Numbered from the stretch's first letter, positions 1 through 5,284 are shown. The stretch is DNA of 5,429 bases from Clostridia bacterium (GCA_017466495.1 JAFTUB010000102.1:1-5429), one strand, 5' to 3'. The notes: generated by a model not told the origin, from the letters alone. Program-made: numbers and translations.

Positions 1-680
1 CTGGAGCCCCGCAGGCTGCCGTCATCGGCAACACCGTCGCCGGTGGTATCCACACCGGGCGCCACATCGTAGGGGTAGATCCGCACAATGTTCCGCAGGG
101 CACTGTCGCACTGCAGAGAAAGATATTCCTTATAGTTATCCACGTTGAACACCGCCTTGGCCGTGTCCACAATACGCCAGGTCACTGCAATACCGATCTC
201 AATGGGATTACCCAGGCAATCGTTGATCTTCTGACGGTTGTTGTTGAGGGTCATAATTTTCAGCGACAGCTTCTTGTTCACCATCTCCACATTGACCGAG
301 CCATTGGTATTGACTGCGGGAGCAGAAACCTGCTTCACGTCCCCGCTCTGGCTGAGCTTGGTCTTAGCCGCGGGATTGACAGCGGAGCAGAAGGGATTGA
401 CGAAATAGAAGCCCTCCCCCTTGAGGGTGCCGATATATTTACCGAACAGAGTCAGCACCAGTGCCTCCTGGGGCCCCAGGATCTTCAGGCCGGGGATCAC
501 GAGCCATCCCAGGCAGAGGTAGACCGCGCAGATGATAAACAGAACCGTTCCCGCAACCGATCCCTCATCCATCATCATGCCGCCGAACACCATGCCGACA
601 ATGGCGGCCAGATAGAGTATAATGGTCACAAGCATCACGGCCATGCCGTTTTTCTTACCCGATAAGATTTTCTCTTCCAT
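1..680 (-). CDS. SPFH/band-7 domain membrane protein, C-terminus off the left edge
   Basis: The minus frame is open from ATG at 680 to the window edge, giving 226 residues without a stop; the 3' end is missing. A good ribosome binding site (GGAGGTG, 687-693) lies 6 bases upstream. Two hydrophobic segments occur at about residues 13-34 and 43-62. From about residue 66 comes a stretch typical of the SPFH (stomatin/prohibitin/flotillin/HflK) family: 'LGPQEALVLTLFGKYIGT', then 'GFYFVNPF', a beta-rich part ending 'PIEIGIAVTWRIVDTAKAVF', and 'YKEYLSLQCDSALRNIVRIYPYD'. SPFH proteins form oligomeric membrane scaffolds or cages that organise microdomains or hold proteases; which role this one has is not visible. 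The N-terminal anchor with two helices suggests the SPFH part sits at the membrane face. The segment at the left edge, with 'DTTGDGVADDGS', looks like a loop insertion. The family call is confident; the specific function is unknown. Confidence 0.9.
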   Translation of the reverse strand, partial: MEEKILSGKKNGMAVMLVTIILYLAAIVGMVFGGMMMDEGSVAGTVLFIICAVYLCLGWLVIPGLKILGPQEALVLTLFGKYIGTLKGEGFYFVNPFCSAVNPAAKTKLSQSGDVKQVSAPAVNTNGSVNVEMVNKKLSLKIMTLNNNRQKINDCLGNPIEIGIAVTWRIVDTAKAVFNVDNYKEYLSLQCDSALRNIVRIYPYDVAPGVDTTGDGVADDGSLRGS

Positions 681-703
681 GAAAAGCACCTCCGTATATT
701 TGG

Positions 704-716
704 TATCATTATGATA
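704..716. promoter_or_regulatory. Inverted repeat over the SPFH -10 box, candidate operator
   Basis: TATCAT-T-ATGATA is a perfect 6-bp inverted repeat around one central base. It covers the -10 hexamer and the expected start point of the SPFH promoter, where a repressor would block initiation. Part of the symmetry may simply come from the AT-rich -10 sequence, so an operator role is inferred. Its CATTATG core is shared with the sites at 5238-5270. Confidence 0.35.
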
Positions 717-739
717 TCACAATTATATCGACTTGTCAA
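711..739 (-). promoter_or_regulatory. Sigma-A promoter for the SPFH gene
   Basis: On the minus strand, TTGACA (734-739) is a perfect -35 box. A 17-bp spacer follows, then TATCAT (711-716) preceded by TGA, an extended -10. Transcription should start near 704, leaving a short leader of about 25 bases with the GGAGGTG site. It is back to back with the promoter at 753-781; the two -35 boxes are only 13 bp apart, so polymerases may compete for the space. Confidence 0.8.
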
Positions 740-752
740 GAGAAAATTTTAT

Positions 753-781
753 TTGAAATTTGCGGTCGGCCGTGATATAAT
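753..781 (+). promoter_or_regulatory. Sigma-A promoter for the 108-residue protein
   Basis: TTGAAA (753-758), a 17-bp spacer and a perfect TATAAT (776-781) preceded by TGA (extended -10). The start point should be near 788, about 33 bases before the ATG at 821. A promoter this close to consensus strengthens the case that the short downstream frame is a real, well expressed gene. Confidence 0.8.
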
Positions 782-820
782 AGAAACAGAAAATTCGCAA
801 CCACGGAAGGAGCAAATATC

Positions 821-1147
821 ATGGCAGGAATGGATCTCCCCCGTCTGCACTGGCTGGTGAGCCGGCATGAGGGTAAAATCGTCACCAACGCCTACACCGC
901 ATCGCTCGGCACCCTGGGGGATCGGGGCGCAACCGGCACCCGTACCTTCGCTTTTGCCGTGCGCGCCGATGTTTCCTCCGGAGAGGAAGCGCAGTTCCGC
1001 CTGACGGTGCAGGCCGACGTGATCGCCTCTGCAGCCGAGGGCGGGGAGAAGACCGATCACGAGGAGGCCGACTTCCCCGCCACCGAGGAGGGCTTGGCCG
1101 AGGCAAGTGAGTGGCTTGCCCGGGTCGCCGCGAAGTACGGGTTTTAG
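821..1147 (+). CDS. Hypothetical 108-residue acidic protein
   Basis: I do not recognise this family. ATG at 821 follows AAGGAG (807-812) at 8 bases and sits downstream of a near-perfect promoter; transcription ends at the palindrome at 1301-1338. The product is soluble: no signal peptide and no membrane segment. It opens 'MAGMDLPRLHWLVSRHEGK', has an alternating, probably beta-rich middle (about residues 20-70) containing 'RTFAFAVRADV' and 'QFRLTVQADV', then an acidic stretch ('GGEKTDHEEADFPATEEG') and a C-terminal helix ending 'LAEASEWLARVAAKYGF'. The DNA is markedly GC-rich (sampled lines about 68-70%), which is why long open frames also occur on the opposite strand; those lack comparable start signals. 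It is transcribed divergently from the SPFH gene, so a shared process is possible but unproven. Confidence 0.75.
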   Translation: MAGMDLPRLHWLVSRHEGKIVTNAYTASLGTLGDRGATGTRTFAFAVRADVSSGEEAQFRLTVQADVIASAAEGGEKTDHEEADFPATEEGLAEASEWLARVAAKYGF

Positions 1148-1300
1148 GCAGTCGGACTTGTCGGACAGAGCTGCGGGAAATTTGCAGCGATGTGCCGTGG
1201 CCGACATGCGGCATCAAAGACAGGAAAAATCCTTGGCAGAGAGGCATATATCCAACACTGCAGAGATAATCATCAGAAACCGTAACGCACGCACACCGCG

Positions 1301-1338
1301 AAACAAAAAGCACACTCGTACGAGTGTGCTTTTTGTTT
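1301..1338. terminator. Bidirectional intrinsic terminator, perfect 38-bp palindrome
   Basis: Every base from 1301 pairs with its partner up to 1338: a GC-containing core (GCACACTCG with CGAGTGTGC) flanked by A5 on one side and T5 on the other, then C/G and AAA/TTT. Because of the symmetry the RNA from either strand ends in a U-tract, so it can stop both the plus-strand gene ending at 1147 and the minus-strand lipoprotein gene ending at 1435. In the rest of 1148-1434 I see nothing convincing, only untranslated sequence. Confidence 0.9.
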
Positions 1339-1434
1339 TGGCACGTGCTTGGATGCCCATAGCTTTCGCTGCATCACATCACCGCCCATCTGATTTCATT
1401 TCTGCTTTCTTGCCCCCAAATACCCCTTCAATGC

Positions 1435-2112
1435 TTAAAAGCCAACCAGCTCAAGCCAACTGTACCCACGGTAAAGCGGATTGACCCCCACAGCACGGAA
1501 GGGATAACTCTCACTTCGGCCCCCATATCCGGGAAGATCGTGGGCGATCAAGGTAACGCTGTTTGTCATGACAATGGTATCGCACATTGAAGTGCAGGTT
1601 CCGTACGGTGCCGGTCCGGTTTCTCCATACGGTGTATATGTCAATTCAAGCCTGAAGTCACGGCCCATTACGTTCTTTTCCAGATAATCAATGGGCAAAA
1701 GGCCTTGCGTATACGCACATTTCGAATAATGAATGCAGTTATTGACAAAATTGGTCAGCCGGATCAGTCTTTGGTCATCGGGATCAATCGAAATTGTTTC
1801 GCCATTCTTATATAAGGTTGCCGAAACAGGTACACTGTGTGTATCGGGGTAAGCTTCGTATTGGTCGGCAGGGATTTTCTCAATCAAGGCTTGCAGCTCC
1901 GCATCCGACAAAGAATCCCCTTCCCGAATATCCCAAAACGGTGCGGGGGAAAAACCATCGCTTATGATGCCGTCCGACTCGGGTGCATCCTCGGGGGCAG
2001 TGGTCTCAGGCGCAGTGGTCTTCCCTGCATCGTCTTCGCCGGGGTGAGCACATCCGAACAGGGCAAGCGACAGCAAAACGGACAGCAAGACGATAAGTGT
2101 TTTCTTCAACAT
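1435..2112 (-). CDS. Lipoprotein of unknown function, four cysteines (225 aa)
   Basis: The start ATG at 2112 has AGGTG-type complementarity to 16S rRNA just upstream. 'MLKKTLIVLLSVLLSLALFGC' is a lipoprotein signal peptide: KK, a long hydrophobic core, and lipobox LFGC with Cys21 as the lipidated residue. Next is a flexible linker rich in Thr, Pro, Glu and Asp (about 22-55), with the repeated unit 'TTAPE', as expected for a tether through the cell wall. The folded part (about 58-225) has two cysteine pairs, Cys126/Cys132 and Cys173/Cys177, and conserved-looking stretches 'DDQRLIRLTNFVNN', 'RLELTYTPYGE' and a C-terminal 'YPFRAVGVNPLYRGYSWLEL'. No catalytic motif is recognisable. It lies 30 bases after the next lipoprotein gene and probably shares its transcript, ending at 1301-1338. 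It resembles uncharacterised lipoproteins of gut Clostridia, a resemblance recalled and not searched. Confidence 0.85.
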   Translation of the reverse strand: MLKKTLIVLLSVLLSLALFGCAHPGEDDAGKTTAPETTAPEDAPESDGIISDGFSPAPFWDIREGDSLSDAELQALIEKIPADQYEAYPDTHSVPVSATLYKNGETISIDPDDQRLIRLTNFVNNCIHYSKCAYTQGLLPIDYLEKNVMGRDFRLELTYTPYGETGPAPYGTCTSMCDTIVMTNSVTLIAHDLPGYGGRSESYPFRAVGVNPLYRGYSWLELVGF

Positions 2113-2142
2113 GTTTTTACACCTTTCTCACGGTACACCGCT

Positions 2143-2631
2143 TTATTCAAAAGAATTCTGAATGGGTTCAGACATTTTCCAACTGATCAGTTTAATTTTA
2201 TATTGCGCTAACAGCGATTCAATCCCCAAAACGCCATAAGTTTTGCCGCCAGCATCGTTAGGCTCCATCACATAAAATACCGTGGGAACATATTCCTCAC
2301 TTGACACCGTAGGGTCGCTCATATAGTACTCGGGAGAACCGACGCCGCAAGCCAATTTCAGGCCTCCGTCTTCCAGCAATATAAGCTCGGATTCTCCCGA
2401 GCTTTTGATATATCCGTCCCACACCCTGTGTTTTCCTTTGCCGGTGTCCCAACTGAACCCGGAAAACCTGCAAACATAAACATCGGTGACGGTGATGGTT
2501 TCACCGTCCATCTCATATACGATTTCAAACGGGAACTCTCCTTCTGTAACTTGCGGATAAGGTACAGATGCACAGCTCGAAAAACGCAATATCATCAACA
2601 GGGAAAACAGTGTCGCAATGAATTTCTTCAT
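2143..2631 (-). CDS. Probable lipoprotein of unknown function (162 aa)
   Basis: ATG at 2631 lies 9 bases after AGGAG on the minus strand. The N-terminus 'MKKFIATLFSLLMILRFSSC' looks like a lipoprotein signal with Cys20, but Phe at -3 and an Arg (16) at the end of the hydrophobic core are unusual, so processing efficiency is uncertain. The mature part is beta-rich: 'FPFEIVYEMDGETITVTDVYVCRF' (34-56), 'GKGKHRVWDGYIKSSGE' (64-80), 'LILLEDGGLKLACGVGSPEYYM' (83-104), and a C-terminal helix with 'GVLGIESLLAQYKIKLISWK'. Cys54 and Cys95 could form a disulfide outside the cell. I recall similar unnamed proteins in gut Clostridia, but no function is known to me. It leads a two-gene lipoprotein unit, with its own candidate promoter at 2669-2696. 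Confidence 0.82.
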   Translation of the reverse strand: MKKFIATLFSLLMILRFSSCASVPYPQVTEGEFPFEIVYEMDGETITVTDVYVCRFSGFSWDTGKGKHRVWDGYIKSSGESELILLEDGGLKLACGVGSPEYYMSDPTVSSEEYVPTVFYVMEPNDAGGKTYGVLGIESLLAQYKIKLISWKMSEPIQNSFE

Positions 2632-2668
2632 CCATACAATCTCCTATTCTGCGCAATTTTGCGGTTTT

Positions 2669-2696
2669 AGTATACCATATTCGCCAAATTTTTCAA
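2669..2696 (-). promoter_or_regulatory. Probable promoter for the lipoprotein pair
   Basis: On the minus strand TTGAAA (2691-2696), a 16-bp spacer and TATACT (2669-2674) preceded by TGG. It lies in the 92-bp gap after the 132-residue gene. A short inverted repeat, CGCAA-TT-TTGCG (2652-2663), falls at the expected 5' end of the transcript and could be a small leader hairpin or operator. Without it the two lipoprotein genes would depend on readthrough from the promoter at 3969-3997; no convincing terminator separates the two halves of the cluster. Confidence 0.6.
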
Positions 2697-2723
2697 CCGA
2701 GACCGAACCGCCCTCTCTCCCCA

Positions 2724-3122
2724 TCATTTCGGTTCAAAATAAAGCTTATATGCCGACTCGGCAGTTAATTCTCCCAGCAAATCGGCCTCACACGAAAAAA
2801 TCGATTTCCCCTGGCCGCCCCGGACCTGTTCCCACATAGCGGGCAGAGCTGACGCATGACGGCCAACATACTGCCACTCATCCTCGCTGAAGGGATAAAT
2901 TTTCTCCAGCCGATAGGTCAAAAATCCCTTTTCGTTTTTCAGAATAACATACCGCATCGACCTGTCCGCGGCGTAAATCACACGGATCACTTCACCGCCG
3001 AATTTGTCCAAATCCCGGTCATACATTTTCTCCACAACAGTTTCCCATGCAGGCATCAGCGGTACTTCCACGGTCTCTTCGGCTTTTTTCTTTCTGAATA
3101 TGGATGCAATCCATTTCTCCAT
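2724..3122 (-). CDS. Hypothetical cytoplasmic protein (132 aa)
   Basis: Starts 3 bases after the stop of the TPR membrane protein, so the two are translationally close; the upstream AAAGG lies inside the end of that gene. There is no signal peptide. A basic N-terminus 'MEKWIASIFRKKKAEE' could be an amphipathic membrane-touching helix; it is followed by 'PLMPAWETVVEKMYDRDLD', 'VIRVIYAADRSMRYVILKNEKGFLTYRLEKIYPF' (two or three beta strands), 'WQYVGRHASALPAMWEQ', and 'GKSIFSCEADLLGELTAESAYKLYF'. The pattern, a compact alpha/beta fold with many aromatic residues, matches unnamed proteins that I recall from gut Clostridia, often beside TPR or lipoprotein genes. It resembles small SMI1/KNR4-like or immunity-type proteins in size and tone, but no motif justifies that label. 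Confidence 0.82.
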   Translation of the reverse strand: MEKWIASIFRKKKAEETVEVPLMPAWETVVEKMYDRDLDKFGGEVIRVIYAADRSMRYVILKNEKGFLTYRLEKIYPFSEDEWQYVGRHASALPAMWEQVRGGQGKSIFSCEADLLGELTAESAYKLYFEPK

Positions 3123-3125
3123 TTC

Positions 3126-3929
3126 TCACTGCACCCTTTCCAATGCGGATCTTGCCGATTCTTTGATGGCCGTTTCTCCGCCATGGTCAACACAGTATGT
3201 ATAGTGGAAAATAGCTTGTTCCCTGTCCTGGGTTTTCTCATAGATCTCGCCCAACGCAAAGTGAATGACCAGTTTGCTCAAGGGGTCAAGCTTGGGAAAG
3301 GTCTGGGTAAGCATTTTCTGATAATAATTCTCCGCCGTTTTGTATTCTTCCATGGCCATAGCACGGTCGCTCACTAAGATTGCTTCCGCCAATACCCGGC
3401 ATGAAATATCCTGCTTTGCGGCACAAGCTTCGGCAAAAAGAGCTTCCGCCTCTTCCACCATACCGTAGGAAAACAGATACGAGGATTTGATCAGATTCGC
3501 AAACACCTTCTTTTTCTCACCTGCGGCGGCAATCATTTCCTCCACCGAGGAAAGGCTGTTTTCCCGATCATCCAAAGCATCATACGCCACCGCAGCCAAT
3601 CGCAGCACTTCGATGCTTGGTTTGTTCAGCACAAGGCCGGCTGTATTCCGCAACTGCTCATATTCCCGGATGAACACGGCAGGCTTCAGTTCATTGCGGA
3701 CAAGCTTGTTTCCCAAATTGATGAATTTTCCTTTGCCTTCCGCATACATCCCCCAGGCAACGCAGAGAGGACACATCACAAAGCAGACAGTCCCTAATAC
3801 AAACAGCAATTTGGATCCGGCGCCGAAAAACGCCAACACCGCTCCCGCTGCAACACTAAAGCTTCCCAAAAAGAAATATGCTATTCCGATAATCAAGACC
3901 TTCCAAAGACCTTTTTTCGTCAGAAACAT
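3126..3929 (-). CDS. Two-TM membrane protein with TPR-like cytoplasmic region (267 aa)
   Basis: ATG at 3929 follows AAGGCGGT, a near-consensus ribosome binding site, and a strong promoter lies upstream. After 'MFLTKKGLWK' come two hydrophobic segments (about 11-35 and 41-62), then a mostly helical region from about 66 to the end. The helices pair in the manner of tetratricopeptide repeats; the clearest is near 214-260 ('LGEIYEKTQDREQAIFHYTYCV'), with weaker repeats around 'AAVAYDALDDRENSLSSVEEM', 'SSYLFSYGMVEEAEALFAEA' and 'AMEEYKTAENYYQKML'. TPR arrays bind partner proteins, so this looks like an inner-membrane scaffold with its helical part in the cytoplasm. It is first in the four-gene cluster and stops 3 bases before the next gene. 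Partner and process are unknown. Confidence 0.85.
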   Translation of the reverse strand: MFLTKKGLWKVLIIGIAYFFLGSFSVAAGAVLAFFGAGSKLLFVLGTVCFVMCPLCVAWGMYAEGKGKFINLGNKLVRNELKPAVFIREYEQLRNTAGLVLNKPSIEVLRLAAVAYDALDDRENSLSSVEEMIAAAGEKKKVFANLIKSSYLFSYGMVEEAEALFAEACAAKQDISCRVLAEAILVSDRAMAMEEYKTAENYYQKMLTQTFPKLDPLSKLVIHFALGEIYEKTQDREQAIFHYTYCVDHGGETAIKESARSALERVQ

Positions 3930-3968
3930 ACCTCTACCGCCTTTCGTTTATTTGAACTTCTGCCTTCC

Positions 3969-3997
3969 ATTTTACCATCAACGCGGCGGGAAGTCAA
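3969..3997 (-). promoter_or_regulatory. Sigma-A promoter for the four-gene envelope cluster
   Basis: Minus strand TTGACT (3992-3997), a 17-bp spacer and TAAAAT (3969-3974) preceded by TGG (extended -10). The expected start is near 3962, about 33 bases before the ATG at 3929. It lies downstream of the tRNA operon terminator at 4052-4085, so the cluster is insulated from tRNA transcription. Confidence 0.75.
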
Positions 3998-4051
3998 CAA
4001 CAGAACCCAAAATCCAGCTGCAGCTCGGAGAGACAGACCGTTTTTTCGGAC

Positions 4052-4085
4052 AAAAACAAAAAAAGACCGTCGAAACGGTCTTTTT
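4052..4085 (-). terminator. Intrinsic terminator of the tRNA operon
   Basis: Minus-strand RNA forms an 11-bp stem (AAAAAGACCGT with its complement) capped by a UUCG tetraloop, one of the most stable loops, and then runs into U7-G-U5. It begins only two bases after the CCA end of the last tRNA, so termination and 3' trimming of that tRNA are tightly coupled. Confidence 0.92.
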
Positions 4086-4087
4086 CA

Positions 4088-4163
4088 TGGAGCGGATTAC
4101 GGGGCTCGAACCCGCCACCTCGACCTTGGCAAGGTCGCGCTCTACCAAATGAGCTAAATCCGC
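4088..4163 (-). tRNA. trnG: tRNA-Gly(GCC), copy 1 (last in operon)
   Basis: The minus strand folds as a complete 76-base cloverleaf including encoded CCA: acceptor GCGGATT/AATCCGC, D arm GCTC/GAGC, anticodon arm CGACC-TTGCCAA-GGTCG (anticodon GCC), T arm GCGGG-TTCGAGC-CCCGT, and discriminator U as usual for bacterial glycine tRNAs. It is identical over all 76 bases to 4250-4325. Confidence 0.97.
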
Positions 4164-4167
4164 GAAG

Positions 4168-4244
4168 TGGCGACCCGAAGGGGACTCGAACCCCTGACCT
4201 CTAGCGTGACAGGCTAGCGTTCTAACCAACTGAACTACCGGGCC
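4168..4244 (-). tRNA. trnD: tRNA-Asp(GTC)
   Basis: A 77-base cloverleaf including encoded CCA: acceptor GGCCCGG/TCGGGTC (two G-U pairs), D stem GTTC/GAAC, anticodon arm CTAGC-CTGTCAC-GCTAG (anticodon GTC), T arm AGGGG-TTCGAGT-CCCCT, and discriminator G, the expected identity base for aspartate. It sits 4 bases from the downstream tRNA-Gly and 5 from the upstream one. Confidence 0.97.
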
Positions 4245-4249
4245 AAATA

Positions 4250-4325
4250 TGGAGCGGATTACGGGGCTCGAACCCGCCACCTCGACCTTGGCAAGGTCGC
4301 GCTCTACCAAATGAGCTAAATCCGC
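4250..4325 (-). tRNA. trnG: tRNA-Gly(GCC), copy 2
   Basis: Identical in sequence to the copy at 4088-4163, with anticodon GCC and encoded CCA. The two copies flank tRNA-Asp, which points to a local duplication of a tRNA-Gly unit. Extra gene dosage fits heavy use of GGC/GGT glycine codons, but that is inferred. Confidence 0.97.
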
Positions 4326-4333
4326 ATAAGTTT

Positions 4334-4357
4334 GGGATAGGGGATGTCCCCTCTCCC
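4334..4357 (-). other. Intergenic hairpin between tRNA-Cys and tRNA-Gly
   Basis: The 33-base spacer folds into a stem of nine pairs with one internal mismatch: GGG/CCC outer pairs and a GGGG/CCCC inner block around an ACAT loop on the RNA. No U-tract follows, so it is not a terminator. A likely role is keeping the two pre-tRNAs apart or guiding RNase cleavage; this is inferred. Confidence 0.5.
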
Positions 4358-4358
4358 A

Positions 4359-4433
<75 letters not shown>

Positions 4434-4450
4434 ATTTTTGGAACGTGAAT

Positions 4451-4479
4451 ATTATACCACGGCACACCTTTTTTGTCAA
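4451..4479 (-). promoter_or_regulatory. Strong promoter of the tRNA operon
   Basis: On the minus strand a perfect TTGACA (4474-4479), a 17-bp spacer and a perfect TATAAT (4451-4456) preceded by TGG. Upstream of the -35 (about 4480-4510) are A/T tracts such as AAATATTTTT and GAAAAG, which look like an UP element. The expected start near 4444 is followed by ACGTTCC, without an obvious stringent GC discriminator at the -10. Confidence 0.92.
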
Positions 4480-4526
4480 TGCTTTTCGGAAAAATATTTG
4501 GGTAATTTTTCGCGGCAAACGGGCAT

Positions 4527-4567
4527 AAAACAGCAGGTCGGCCGATTATCGGCCGACCTGCTGTTTT
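4527..4567 (-). terminator. Terminator of the lipoprotein gene, starting inside its stop codon
   Basis: A 20-bp perfect inverted repeat around one central base (4547): AAAACAGCAGGTCGGCCGAT and its complement. The left arm of the RNA begins within the TAA stop at 4567-4569. The stem is long and GC-rich; the U-tract on the minus strand is only four bases, so termination would rely mainly on stem strength. It also separates this gene from the tRNA promoter just downstream. Confidence 0.88.
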
Positions 4568-5196
4568 TATCTGAACATTGCCTCAACATCGGATACAGTA
4601 TATCCCGTGGGAATTGTCGTAATGACAAATGCCATGTATTGATCAACCTTGCGTACATAGTATACCTGCGTAATGGTTGAACCGTATACCGTGGTAACAC
4701 AAACGGCTTTGGAAAATTCATTCTTGCCAAGGGTGACCGTCTCAAACTCTTCGGGGAAATCCACTGTATAGCCGTCAATATTCTGGAACTGCTGCTTCAC
4801 CGCTTCAAAATACTGGTCTTCGGTAATGTTGGAGAAAGCAAGACGCTCGTATCCAACGATAACATTAGCACCTGTAAGCGTATCAGTTACCATCATATCA
4901 TAGATCGAACCGGATTTTTCGAGAGCTTCCTTGAAGTTGTCATCCAAAAAGGTTTCTACGCCGAGATTCAATGCAGCCGCAATTTCCTCATCGGTGGCGT
5001 ATACCCAAGTTTCGGGCTTTTCAAAAGAGAAACCGAGATAATCGGTGGTATAAACATTACCCGCAATCGTGCCTCTGGTAAGTTTGGCCTCTTGCTGTGC
5101 GCCGTCGGTGCCCTTGTCAACCGACGTATCGTTATTGCAGGCCAACAGGGAAACTGCCATTAGGATCGCAAGAATAAGCGCTGTGATTTTTTTCAT
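4567..5196 (-). CDS. Lipoprotein of unknown function (209 aa)
   Basis: The start chosen is ATG at 5196: it follows AAAGGAG by 9 bases and opens a textbook lipoprotein signal, 'MKKITALILAILMAVSLLAC', with lipobox LLAC and Cys20. A start 45 bases earlier, at 5241, is in frame but would spoil the signal peptide and lies inside a candidate operator. The mature protein has a polar linker (21-38), then 'LTRGTIAGNVYTTDYLGFSFEKPETWVYATDEEI', helices with 'FKEALEKSGSIYDMMVTD', a strand pair near 'GANVIVGYERLAF', a helix 'ITEDQYFEAVKQQFQ', and C-terminal strands including 'AVCVTTVYGSTITQVYYVRKVDQYMAFVITTIP'. The order (strand 'YLGFSFEKPETW', helices, strand sheet) resembles PsbP/DcrB-like secreted folds that begin with a '..GFSFxxPxxW' motif, but identity to a named family is unproven. 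It forms a single-gene unit with its own promoter and terminator. Confidence 0.88.
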   Translation of the reverse strand: MKKITALILAILMAVSLLACNNDTSVDKGTDGAQQEAKLTRGTIAGNVYTTDYLGFSFEKPETWVYATDEEIAAALNLGVETFLDDNFKEALEKSGSIYDMMVTDTLTGANVIVGYERLAFSNITEDQYFEAVKQQFQNIDGYTVDFPEEFETVTLGKNEFSKAVCVTTVYGSTITQVYYVRKVDQYMAFVITTIPTGYTVSDVEAMFR

Positions 5197-5205
5197 TTTG
5201 TCTTT

Positions 5206-5212
5206 CTCCTTT
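5206..5212 (-). promoter_or_regulatory. Ribosome binding site that fixes the start at 5196
   Basis: AAAGGAG on the minus strand with a 9-base spacer to ATG 5196. The alternative ATG at 5241 has no comparable site and would have almost no leader, since transcription is expected to start near 5249. Confidence 0.85.
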
Positions 5213-5237
5213 CGCGTGCTGCATTGACTGTATTCTG

Positions 5238-5270
5238 CCATAATGGGACATCAATATTGTACCATTATGG
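5238..5270. promoter_or_regulatory. Paired CCATWATGG sites, candidate double operator
   Basis: CCATAATGG at 5238-5246 and CCATTATGG at 5262-5270 are each near-palindromic (CCAT-N-ATGG) and are exact reverse complements of one another, centred 24 bp apart. One fills the spacer between the -35 and -10 boxes; the other sits just past the expected transcription start. A dimeric regulator binding both would block polymerase. The regulator is not encoded in view. Confidence 0.55.
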
Positions 5271-5284
5271 TGGAGTATTGTCAA
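5256..5284 (-). promoter_or_regulatory. Sigma-A promoter of the 209-residue lipoprotein
   Basis: Minus strand perfect TTGACA (5279-5284), a 17-bp spacer and TACAAT (5256-5261) preceded by TGG. The start point should be near 5249, giving a leader of about 53 bases. The spacer contains one of the two CCATWATGG sites. Confidence 0.85.

Noticed and set aside
749..1313. Two long minus-strand open frames opposite the 108-residue gene (749-1207 and 882-1313)
   Set aside because: They come from the high GC of the plus-strand gene. They lack ribosome binding sites and promoters, run through the divergent promoter or up to the terminator, and their products are rich in Arg, Pro and Gly in the manner of shadow frames.
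2701..2735. GAACCG/CGGTTC hairpin at the end of the 132-residue gene
   Set aside because: A six-pair stem with a loop of about 20 bases and no directly following U-tract; too weak to call a terminator.
3487..4152. Plus-strand 221-residue frame opposite the TPR protein
   Set aside because: It runs antisense through the TPR gene, its promoter, the terminator and a tRNA, and has no ribosome binding site of note.
5241..5241. Upstream start giving a 224-residue lipoprotein
   Set aside because: It adds 15 polar residues before the signal peptide, has no ribosome binding site, and its ATG lies in the CCATWATGG site close to the expected transcript start.
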